Below are positions 7,479-15,002 of a stretch of DNA of 64,000 nucleotides, one piece after another. Both the position numbers and the translations under genes were made by a program. Every line of letters starts with the position of its first letter. Within the stretch, counting starts at the first letter, position 1. The stretch comes from Dissulfuribacter thermophilus (GTDB lineage: Bacteria; Desulfobacterota; Dissulfuribacteria; Dissulfuribacterales; Dissulfuribacteraceae), in contig NZ_MAGO01000009.1 of NCBI RefSeq assembly GCF_001687335.1, positions 1 to 64,000 of the forward strand, read 5' to 3'. Below the pieces are notes generated by a model. It searched no databases and was not told the DNA's origin. It saw only the letters and a list, made by a program, of their open reading frames with translations.

Positions 7479-10400
7479 TCAATCGAGGCCACGTAAAATT
7501 TCTTTAAGCATAGAAAAAGAAGTAGTGATTGCAAGTCTTCCGTCAGGCATCAGGCTTCCTTTTCCACTTTTAACAAAGTTTACAACCTTCTCAAGGTTTG
7601 GAGGACCCTTTTCATCAAATGTCAAGATAAAACGTGTGTCTTTCTTTGTGTGCTGTTCATCGAGTCTTACGCAATGAATTTTCTTTAGGAGCAATTTCAA
7701 CTCTGTAATCGCAAAAAGATTTTCAGTTTCAACTGGTATTGGTCCATAAACATCGGATAAATAGGCCCTTTTTTCTTCAAGCTCTTGTGAATCTCTACAT
7801 TGACTAATAGTCCTGTAGAGCCTTAGGCGTTCTGAAACATCCTTACAGTATTCCTCAGGTATGTAGGCCGGAACCTTTAAGTTCACTTCAGGATGGATGC
7901 TTTCTTCAGGGGGAACACCCTTTAATTCATCCACAGCCTCTTTTAAGAGTTCAAGAAACAGATCATAGCCAACCTTGGCGATTTGTCCGGATTGAGCAGT
8001 GCCAAGGAGATTTCCCGCCCCTCTGATCTTTAGGTCTTCCATGGCAAGGGTAAGTCCGCCGCCTTTGGTCTCCATCTCTAGGACTGCCATAAGTCTTTTG
8101 CGGGCATCTTTTGGTATCTTGGCAATGTCTGGAACAAGGAGGTAAGCGTAGCCCTGTTCTGCTCCCCTTCCAACACGGCCTCTGAGCTGGTAGAGTTGAG
8201 CAAGGCCAAGGGTGTCTGCTCTGTGAATGAGCATTGTATTTGCAGAAGGTATGTCTATCCCGGATTCGATAATGGTGGTGCAGACAAGGCAATCTATCTC
8301 TCCCCGGATAAAACGTACCATAACGTCTTCAAGTTTAGACTCGTCCATCTGGCCATGGGCTACGTCTATCCTGGCCTCTGGGACAAGGGCCTTTAGTTTT
8401 TCCGCCATCCGTTCAATGCCTTTTACCCTATTGTAGACGTAAAATATCTGTCCACCCCGCTCAAGTTCTCTTCTAAATGCATCCTTTATAACTGGTGGAT
8501 CAAATTCAGATAGAAATGTCTTGACAGGACGTCTGTCTCTAGGCGGAGTTTCAATGACAGAAAGATCGCGAATGCCAAGAAGAGAAAGTTGTAGGGTCCT
8601 GGGAATGGGTGTGGCCGTTAGGCTTAGGCAATCTACATTTTTCTTGAGCTGCTTTAGCCTTTCTTTGTGTCGAACTCCAAAACGGTGTTCTTCATCAATG
8701 ATGAGCAATCCCAGGTCCTTAAAGGTACAGTCTGCCTGGAGTAACCTATGGGTCCCAATAACTATATCTACAGATCCATTTCTTACCCCTTCCAAGATCT
8801 CTCGCTGTTCTTTTCTGCTCTTTAATCTACTTATGGCAGCAATTTTTACTGGAAACCGTTTGAAACGCTCCCTGAATGTCCTTTCGTGTTGTTCAGCAAG
8901 GAGTGTTGTTGGAACGAGTACGCCTACCTGTTTTCCATTCTCAACTGCAAGAAATGCGGCACGCATTGCAACTTCGGTCTTACCAAAACCTACGTCTCCG
9001 CAAAGGAGCCTGTCCATAGGCTTTGGCGACTCCATGTCTTTAAGGATCTCAAAAGTAGCCCTTTTCTGGTCAGCAGTGTCTTCGTAGGGGAAATCTGCCT
9101 CAAACTCATGGTACATTGCATCCGGTGGATTGAAGGCATAGCCGCGTTGCACCTGCCTTAGGGCGTAGAGATCAACGAGTTCATTGGCAATTTCAAGGAT
9201 GGCCTTTTTGACGCGTTTTTTGGTGAGTTCCCAAGATGTTCCACCGAGTTTGTCGAGCCTTGGGACCTTGTCTTCAAGACCTTTGTATCGTTGGAGTAAT
9301 CCTATTCTGTCAACAGGTAGATAGAGTTTGTCTCCATCTCGATATTCGAGGAGTAAGTATTCTCCGGGTATGCCTCCTGCTTCTACAGTTTCAAGGGCCC
9401 TGAATATACCCAGACCAAAGTCTCTGTGGACCACTATGTCCCCTGGAGCCAGTTCTTCAAGCTCGACTGGGGCTATCTTCCTGGCTTTGGTTCTGGATAC
9501 GGACTTTTTCTTTCTCTCTTTTGGGGTTCCAAGGAATTCGTCTTCACTCAGGAAAGTTATGCCCTTTTCAACTATTGAAAAGCCAGATGACAGTTCACCC
9601 TCTACAAGATAGATGCCAGGATCATCAGGTAGGATCTCTATCGGCGCCTTTAAACTGGAGTCAAGCCCAAGGAGTTGGTGCTCAGGACTGATAGAGAGTA
9701 GAGAAGAAATCCTCTTTACAGTCTTTTCATTGGAACATGAAACAATTATGCGCTCCCCATCTCTGATCCTATTATTCAGGTGTTCGAGAAAAGGTGCTAT
9801 GGATTCTTTGCCTTTTCCAGTACTTGATATTATGGATATGTTGGTTGGAGGGGTCAGTTCGAGAGGGGCTTTTGGGATTCTCTCGACTGTATCTCTTTGC
9901 CCGATGTGAATCTCAAAGAGGGTCTTTTCTAGAGATACCTCTTTTTTACAAATGGCAATGGGCCTCTTTTTAAAGGCATCCTTTAGACCATCGACCGGGA
10001 GTATATACTCTTCCAATGAGCCAATTGGTGGAGGTAATTTGTCTTTTGCATCGTTGTATGCAGAGTTTGCACGTTCCCAAAAGATTGTAGCCTCCTCAAT
10101 TATGGAAGATACGTCATCCATTATAAAAAGGGCATTGTCTCCAATATAGTCGAGTAGGGTTTCGGGCCTATTGTATAAAATGGGTAAGAGGGAGAGGACA
10201 TTTTCCTCTATTATTCCCTCTCTAAGGGAATTCATGATTGTGACAACATCTTCTGAGGACCAGCCTATGGATTCAGCGCGCATTAAAAGCTGCTCACAAG
10301 CAGGACCTACAAGGTCTTTATTAAAAAAGACCTCGATACATGGGAGAAGAAACCATTGTTTTACTCTGCCTACTGACCTTTGGGTCTCGGGATCAAAGGT

Positions 10401-10976
10401 GCGGATCTCTTCGATGAAGTCACCAAAGAAGATTATTCTCAGAGGGAATTTTGTCCTTGGAGGGAAGATATCGAGGATATCACCGCGTTTCGAGAATTCA
10501 CCTACCTTTTCAACCCTGCGATTTTGTTCGTAGCCTGACTCAACAAGCCATCTTTCAATGGCATTTCTGTCGACCTCTTCCCCCTCCTCTAGATATTCAA
10601 GCCCCGCATTCAAGACGTCTTTCGGGACTGTGTATTCCATAACCGCCCTAACAGGGGTAATTATATGGATTTCTTCCTCTTTTCCCATTTCGAGTATTTC
10701 AAAGAGGGTGCTGATGCGTTCAGCTGAGATCTCAGCATCAGGAATCATGTGCACATATGGCAGTGTGAAACGATTGGGGTAAATAACTACAGGTTGCTTA
10801 AAGAAAAATTTAAGGTCCTTTGCCCTTTCTTCCGCGCTTTCCTGATCCTTTGTAATCCATACGAAAAACCTAAACCTATTGGGTAGACTCTCTTTATATT
10901 CTTTTAAGAGCCATGCCGCAGAAGATGGCCTATTTGAAAGGCCTTGTATGAAGATTAATAGATTTCTTGGGTCCAA
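7479..10976 (-). CDS. mfd: Transcription-repair coupling factor Mfd
   Basis: 1165 aa, normal length. Layout: UvrB-like N-terminal domains (to about 400), RNA-polymerase interaction domain (about 505-570, LAPGDIVVHRDFGLGIF), then a RecG-like superfamily 2 translocase with Walker A GDVGFGKT (about 665), DEEHRFGVRHKE motif II, SLTATPIPRTL motif III and QLRGRVGRG motif VI, and a C-terminal regulatory domain (about 1010-1100). Mfd removes polymerase stalled at lesions and recruits UvrA. The 3-prime end overlaps the first codons of the long SurA-like frame, and the gene lies between a hypothetical gene and surA in an apparent operon. Confidence 0.97.
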   Translation of the reverse strand: MDPRNLLIFIQGLSNRPSSAAWLLKEYKESLPNRFRFFVWITKDQESAEERAKDLKFFFKQPVVIYPNRFTLPYVHMIPDAEISAERISTLFEILEMGKEEEIHIITPVRAVMEYTVPKDVLNAGLEYLEEGEEVDRNAIERWLVESGYEQNRRVEKVGEFSKRGDILDIFPPRTKFPLRIIFFGDFIEEIRTFDPETQRSVGRVKQWFLLPCIEVFFNKDLVGPACEQLLMRAESIGWSSEDVVTIMNSLREGIIEENVLSLLPILYNRPETLLDYIGDNALFIMDDVSSIIEEATIFWERANSAYNDAKDKLPPPIGSLEEYILPVDGLKDAFKKRPIAICKKEVSLEKTLFEIHIGQRDTVERIPKAPLELTPPTNISIISSTGKGKESIAPFLEHLNNRIRDGERIIVSCSNEKTVKRISSLLSISPEHQLLGLDSSLKAPIEILPDDPGIYLVEGELSSGFSIVEKGITFLSEDEFLGTPKERKKKSVSRTKARKIAPVELEELAPGDIVVHRDFGLGIFRALETVEAGGIPGEYLLLEYRDGDKLYLPVDRIGLLQRYKGLEDKVPRLDKLGGTSWELTKKRVKKAILEIANELVDLYALRQVQRGYAFNPPDAMYHEFEADFPYEDTADQKRATFEILKDMESPKPMDRLLCGDVGFGKTEVAMRAAFLAVENGKQVGVLVPTTLLAEQHERTFRERFKRFPVKIAAISRLKSRKEQREILEGVRNGSVDIVIGTHRLLQADCTFKDLGLLIIDEEHRFGVRHKERLKQLKKNVDCLSLTATPIPRTLQLSLLGIRDLSVIETPPRDRRPVKTFLSEFDPPVIKDAFRRELERGGQIFYVYNRVKGIERMAEKLKALVPEARIDVAHGQMDESKLEDVMVRFIRGEIDCLVCTTIIESGIDIPSANTMLIHRADTLGLAQLYQLRGRVGRGAEQGYAYLLVPDIAKIPKDARKRLMAVLEMETKGGGLTLAMEDLKIRGAGNLLGTAQSGQIAKVGYDLFLELLKEAVDELKGVPPEESIHPEVNLKVPAYIPEEYCKDVSERLRLYRTISQCRDSQELEEKRAYLSDVYGPIPVETENLFAITELKLLLKKIHCVRLDEQHTKKDTRFILTFDEKGPPNLEKVVNFVKSGKGSLMPDGRLAITTSFSMLKEILRGLD

Positions 10977-10982
10977 TTTTCG

Positions 10983-11459
10983 TCAAAATATAGCAGCCTT
11001 TAGAGTTTCAGTCTGGAGATAGTAGCCATGGTCTTGAGGAAGTTCAAGGGCCTCCAAAGAGTAAATAATTTTTTTGGAGATTTTTTCAGGGATCGAGTCT
11101 TCTACTCCGATTTGGGTCAAAAGTGATTGCAAGGCCGCTTGTTTTTTTTGGCCCTCTTGTTTTATAAGCACATCCAGTTCTTTTTTTAACTCATTGAATT
11201 GACTGCTCAACAATAGATATAAATATTCTTTCTCTATTTTTTTATAACTGTCTTTTAGTATAATATTGTTTTTTGAAAATTCTTTTAATAATAAGGATAT
11301 CAAACTGTTATCATTAATCCAATAAAATGCAAATAGGTGAGTTATTACATAAGTCCTAAAAAAGAGCTCTTTATCTCTAAGATCTTTATTGAGAATTTTA
11401 CGAAAAGAGTGATCTAGACTTTGAAGGAGAGAGGATGCCAATTCATTGTGATCATACAT
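10983..11459 (-). CDS. Hypothetical protein, mostly helical
   Basis: 158 aa, unrecognised. It is rich in Leu, Lys, Ile and Glu and more AT-rich than its neighbours (runs such as SLISLLLKEFSKNNIILKDS). A likely coiled-coil stretch covers residues about 75-115 (SSQFNELKKELDVLIKQEGQ). There is no signal peptide or membrane segment. It ends 6 nt before the mfd start, so it probably leads the mfd-surA operon. The low GC could mean recent acquisition or weak constraint. Confidence 0.6.
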   Translation of the reverse strand: MYDHNELASSLLQSLDHSFRKILNKDLRDKELFFRTYVITHLFAFYWINDNSLISLLLKEFSKNNIILKDSYKKIEKEYLYLLLSSQFNELKKELDVLIKQEGQKKQAALQSLLTQIGVEDSIPEKISKKIIYSLEALELPQDHGYYLQTETLKAAIF

Positions 11460-11518
11460 ATTTTAATTTAAAAAAAGAAGTGCATTTATTGTCAAGGCCT
11501 ATTTTAAAAATTTCACTA

Positions 11519-11710
11519 ATAAACTATCGCGATTTCAACATCATCCGGCTTTTTTGTGACAGTGACGTTTACATTTTCTCCTTGTCTCAAGTTTCTGAAC
11601 TTAACACCGTGGGTATTTGAAGGGCTAAACCGCACGGTGTCAAGGCATGAAATGAGCAATTGTTCACAAAATAGGTCTCCATCAAAGTACTTGGGGCAAT
11701 GTTGGAGATT
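11519..11710 (-). pseudogene. Possible 3-prime remnant of a gene, truncated by a repeat
   Basis: On the minus strand an open tail reads CPKYFDGDLFCEQLLISCLD, then GVKFRNLRQGENVNVTVTKK, and ends VEIAIVY and a stop at 11519. The style is protein-like (alternating strands, no low complexity). Upstream the frame runs into the GC-rich structured repeat, and there is no credible start. I read it as the end of a gene cut by the repeat, but a chance open frame cannot be excluded. Confidence 0.25.
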
Positions 11711-11905
11711 GAACAAGAAGGAGATGTCTTTTGGCGAGGGTAGAGGAGCAGCATGTGGGTGGTGGGGTGAGGTGAGGTGGGATGGGCAGTACAACCCCTG
11801 TGGGACATGGTCTCACTTTTCGGACATGCTCCGCTCGGCCGACCTAGTCGGCATCCCTGCTGACAAGGTCGGGGCGTGCGTCCATGCACATCCCCTCAAC
11901 CCCTG
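11608..11905. repeat. Hairpin-rich repeat, copy 1 (partly degenerate)
   Basis: It shares with 18912-19350 the left end (ACACCGTGGGT), GTTGGAG..AAC.AGAAGGA, GGGATGGGCAG, GTGGGACATGGTCTCA and the hairpin CCGACCT..TCGGCA..AGGTCGG (11840-11874). The hairpin carries a G.T wobble where copy 2 has G-C. The right third of the element is absent and an extra segment of about 75 nt sits near 11630-11705. No conserved protein is encoded. Confidence 0.7.
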
Positions 11906-11908
11906 TAA

Positions 11909-12008
11909 TAAAGTTTTGAGTGTTGATTTTTGAGTTTTAAGTTGAAGGAATAGGGCTATTAAAGGCTGCTTCCTCTAACTCATAACTCAAAACTCAACAC
12001 TTTTAAAA
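11909..12008. repeat. CTCAACACTC-type repeat, inverted pair
   Basis: The left arm (11910-11950, AAGTTTTGAGTGTTGATTTT onward) is the reverse complement of the right arm (11970-12008, CTCATAACTCAAAACTCAAC onward), so the pair could form a long imperfect hairpin downstream of ftsY. The same words occur at 32057-32155 and, as two tandem units inside a gene, at 54249-54345. Confidence 0.75.
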
Positions 12009-12043
12009 GGTTGTGCCTTTGTCATCCGGAATGAAATTTCATT

Positions 12044-13027
12044 TCATTTACTAAAGAGCGCGTCGACGAAGACTTCTGGCTCAAAGGGTTCTAGGTCTTC
12101 CATCTTTTCGCCGATACCAATGAAGCGGATTGGTAATTTGAGTTCATTGGTAATGCTCACGACAATGCCACCTCTTGCCGTACCATCGAGTTTTGTGAGA
12201 ATGATCCCTGTGAGCGGAGTCACTTCGTGGAACTGTCTGGCCTGATTCAGGGCATTCTGACCAGTAGTTGCATCAAGTACCAAAAGCACTTCATGAGGCG
12301 CGCCATCTAGTCTCTTACCTATGACTTTCCTAATCTTTTTAAGCTCCTCCATTAGGTTGACCTTGGTATGGAGCCTTCCAGCAGTATCAATGAGTACTAC
12401 ATCGACCTGTCGTTTTAGAGCAGCCTGAATACCGTCAAAGGCAACTGCTGATGGATCGGCCCCAGGACTGTGGTGAATCACAGGTATGTCAAGGCGTTCT
12501 CCCCAGGTCTGGAGTTGTTCGATTGCTGCAGCCCTAAAGGTGTCTGAGGCAACAAACAAGACCTTTTTCCCTTGATTTTTTAGGTGATAACCCAGTTTTG
12601 CAATGGTAGTGGTCTTACCAACTCCATTTACGCCGACCATAAGTATGCAATAGGGAGTGGGCTCCCAGGGGATATCATGGTCAGTTACCTTTACCATAGA
12701 TGAAATGATTGCCTTAAGTCTAGTCTTTAGTGCCTCTCCATCTTGGAGTTCAGATCTCGCAACTTCACTCCTCACCTGTGAAAAGATTTCTTCAACTGTG
12801 CTTACACTGATATCTCCGGTTACAAGGAGCTCTTCTAGTTCATCTAGGAGTTCATCGTCGATTTTACTCTTCCCAAAGAGTAGGTCATCAACCTGTCTCA
12901 TGAAGCCCTTGCGGCTTTTTTCGAGCCTTAGCTTTAGTTTTGAGATCAGACCCTGAGATTCTTGTTTTTCTATTGTATTTGCAGTATGTTGCTCTTCTTT
13001 ATCTTTTTTAAAAAGTCTTCCAAGCAT
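12044..13027 (-). CDS. ftsY: Signal recognition particle receptor FtsY
   Basis: 327 aa. A short acidic/lysine-rich N-terminal part (MLGRLFKKDKEEQHTANTIE) precedes the NG domain. GTPase motifs are clear: G1 GVNGVGKTTT (about 128-137), DTAGRLHTKVNL (G3, about 215), TKLDGTARGG (G4 region, about 275), and the closing GIGEKMEDLEPFEPEVFVDA. FtsY docks ribosome-SRP complexes at the membrane translocon. The A domain is short compared with E. coli, as in many other phyla. The gene stands alone, with repeats on its downstream side and a divergent IHF-like gene upstream. Confidence 0.96.
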   Translation of the reverse strand: MLGRLFKKDKEEQHTANTIEKQESQGLISKLKLRLEKSRKGFMRQVDDLLFGKSKIDDELLDELEELLVTGDISVSTVEEIFSQVRSEVARSELQDGEALKTRLKAIISSMVKVTDHDIPWEPTPYCILMVGVNGVGKTTTIAKLGYHLKNQGKKVLFVASDTFRAAAIEQLQTWGERLDIPVIHHSPGADPSAVAFDGIQAALKRQVDVVLIDTAGRLHTKVNLMEELKKIRKVIGKRLDGAPHEVLLVLDATTGQNALNQARQFHEVTPLTGIILTKLDGTARGGIVVSITNELKLPIRFIGIGEKMEDLEPFEPEVFVDALFSK

Positions 13028-13185
13028 CTTTCTTAATCCTTTTGGGAATGTTTTATTGTCATGATTATATTGCTGATTGAAGAACAGCCATATATCTCAA
13101 TTGAATATTAGGTCTTGACTAGGAGCAAATATTAACGTAGTTAAAATTATTGTAAATACTGCAAGTTTTGAAATGGAGGTAAAAC

Positions 13186-13479
13186 GTGAATAAATCCCAG
13201 CTTATTGAAGCCCTCTCTCAAGAGACAGGCCTAAGCCGTGCAAATGCTGAGTTTATTGTAAATGAGGTATTTCAGGCCATGACAGAGGCCCTTGCTCAAG
13301 GTGAAGGGGTCGAGATCAGGGGATTTGGCAGCTTTTCTATCCGTGAATACGAGGCTTATGAAGGCAGAAACCCAAAGACAGGGGAAAAGATAAAGGTGCC
13401 TCCAAAGAAGTTGCCCTTTTTCAAAGTAGGAAAGGATCTGAGGGAAAGAGTGAAAAACAAGGTCCAGATGAAAGACTGA
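13186..13479 (+). CDS. IHF/HU-family DNA-bending protein (IHF-beta-like)
   Basis: 97 aa. Full HU/IHF fold: MNKSQLIEALSQETGLSRAN, then GVEIRGFGSFSIREYEAYEG and the DNA-intercalating arm GRNPKTGEKIKVPPKKLP. The RGFGSF and GRNPKTG segments are closer to IHF than HU, and the arm lacks insertions. It starts at GTG, supported by GGAGG about 6 nt upstream. It is divergent from ftsY, and TTGACT at about 13115 could be part of a promoter. Predicted role: nucleoid architecture and, as IHF, bending at sigma54 promoters and recombination sites. Confidence 0.93.
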   Translation: MNKSQLIEALSQETGLSRANAEFIVNEVFQAMTEALAQGEGVEIRGFGSFSIREYEAYEGRNPKTGEKIKVPPKKLPFFKVGKDLRERVKNKVQMKD

Positions 13480-13487
13480 TGAATTTA

Positions 13488-13889
13488 TTAACCCATCTCT
13501 TTTATTTTAATGCCATTTAACAGTAAAAGAGCTGCAGTTACGCCAATGACGGGTGAAAGCCCACAGGAAGGACTTTTAGACTTTAATATCGCACAGTTAA
13601 CCTGAAACATTTTGGCCAATTTCAATGCCTCTTTGGCCCCTTTCAAAAAGTATGGGGTTACGTCTTCTCCAGATTCTGAAATTACCTTGGCCTTGCCGTT
13701 TAAGACATCTATTCCATTACCATAAAGGATTGAGGCAGGGGGTCTTGGGGTTGGAAGCCCTCCTAATTGTTCTGGGCATATAGGAATTACATGCATATTG
13801 GCAAGGCCGCTCACCAATTCTGGAGCGGCCTTGGTCTTGCCATCATATCTAGTTTTGAGTCCTAAAAGACATGCGCTTACTATGATCAC
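13488..13889 (-). CDS. DUF523 family protein
   Basis: 133 aa. The sequence opens IIVSACLLGLKTRYDGKTK and contains VIPICPEQLGGLPTPRPPA, FLKGAKEALKLA and AILKSKSPSCG, the conserved Cys-containing segments of DUF523. Function of the family is not established; the spacing of Cys residues (CLLG, CPEQ, CG) suggests a metal or cluster site. It follows purM in the same direction with a gap of only 7 nt, so the two are probably co-transcribed. It ends tail-to-tail with the IHF-like gene. Confidence 0.85.
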   Translation of the reverse strand: MIIVSACLLGLKTRYDGKTKAAPELVSGLANMHVIPICPEQLGGLPTPRPPASILYGNGIDVLNGKAKVISESGEDVTPYFLKGAKEALKLAKMFQVNCAILKSKSPSCGLSPVIGVTAALLLLNGIKIKEMG

Positions 13890-13896
13890 AGGGTCT

Positions 13897-14949
13897 TTAG
13901 ATATTCTCTATAACTACCTGAGGTTCTTCATTTTTTCTTGGAGCAATATATCCTATGGAAAATGCCTTTTCATCCATTGCCTGTATTTGGAAGAGGACAT
14001 CTTTGGCATCTTGTTCAGGAACCACCAATATCATTCCTATGCCGCAGTTGAATGTCCTGAACATCTCCTCCTTTGAAATGTCACCGCGCTCTTGCAAGAA
14101 ATTGAATATCGGAGGCATTGGCCATGATCCTTTTTTGATCACAGCCTTACAAGACGATGGAAGGATCCTTGGGATGTTGTCGAAAAATCCTCCGCCTGTG
14201 ATGTGTACAATTCCCTTAATGGGAGAGCCTGCCTTCAAGAGATGGAGTACTACTGGAACATAGATTTTAGTCGGTACTAATAGTTCGTCTGCAACGGTTT
14301 TGCCATCAAATCCTGGTATTTCGTCGTGTATCTTTAGACCCAATTCATCGAAAAAGATCTTTCTTACAAGCGAGTAGCCATTTGAGTGAATACCATTTGA
14401 AGCCAGACCTATTAAGACGTTTCCAACTCCGATTTCTGACCCATCAATGATCTTATTCCGTTCCACTACGCCCACTACGAAGCCTGCTAGGTCGTATTCA
14501 CCAACTTGGTATAGACCTGGCATTTCAGCGGTTTCCCCACCTATGAGGGCACAACCTGCCTCTTTGCAACCATCGGCAATGCCTTTGATTACTGCTTCTG
14601 CAACTTGATTTTCCAGTTGTCCTGTAGAGAAGTAGTCCAGGAAAAAGAGTGGGCTGGCTCCACAGACAACTATATCGTTCACACACATGGCAACCAGATC
14701 GATGCCAATTGTATCATGTCGATTAGCCATTATGGCAATCTTTATCTTTGTGCCGACCCCGTCTGTGGATGCAACCAGAACTGGTTCTTTATACTGTTCA
14801 GTATCTAAGGCAAAAAGGCCGCTAAAACCCCCAATCTCTGTTAATACTCCACGCTTGAATGTGGAGGTCACTATAGGTTTAATGGCCTCAATCAGGGCAT
14901 TGGCCTTATCTATGTTGACTCCTGCTTCTTCGTATCTGCTCTTCTTCAA
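13897..14949 (-). CDS. purM: Phosphoribosylformylglycinamidine cyclo-ligase PurM
   Basis: AIR synthetase of purine synthesis. Family segments: YEEAGVNIDKANALIEAIK, STDGVGTKIKIA, DIVVCGASPLFFLDYF, GGETAEMPGLY and HITGGGFFDNIPR. The frame stays open to a TTG at 15000, but AAAGGAG followed by 8 nt and a TTG at 14949 gives a 350-aa product starting at KKSRYEEAG, close to the usual 345 aa, so I prefer it. ATG at 14982 has no Shine-Dalgarno. It follows glnE directly and precedes a DUF523 gene, all on the minus strand. Confidence 0.93.
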   Translation of the reverse strand: MKKSRYEEAGVNIDKANALIEAIKPIVTSTFKRGVLTEIGGFSGLFALDTEQYKEPVLVASTDGVGTKIKIAIMANRHDTIGIDLVAMCVNDIVVCGASPLFFLDYFSTGQLENQVAEAVIKGIADGCKEAGCALIGGETAEMPGLYQVGEYDLAGFVVGVVERNKIIDGSEIGVGNVLIGLASNGIHSNGYSLVRKIFFDELGLKIHDEIPGFDGKTVADELLVPTKIYVPVVLHLLKAGSPIKGIVHITGGGFFDNIPRILPSSCKAVIKKGSWPMPPIFNFLQERGDISKEEMFRTFNCGIGMILVVPEQDAKDVLFQIQAMDEKAFSIGYIAPRKNEEPQVVIENI

Positions 14950-15002
14950 GACGCCTGCTCCTTTATCTGCTATTTCTACCATTTTGACATAGGAAGTCAA
15001 TG

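Noticed and set aside
8521-9087. Long open frame (188 codons) on the plus strand inside mfd
   Set aside because: It is antisense to the conserved helicase core of Mfd, rich in Ser, Arg and Pro as antisense frames of this composition are, with no ribosome site and no recognisable family.
11556-11933. Open frames of 100-145 codons through the hairpin-rich repeats (also 18918-19355 and 19384-19704)
   Set aside because: Several phases stay open on both strands because the DNA is GC-rich. The copies differ at the protein level but keep base pairing, so a structural reading is better.
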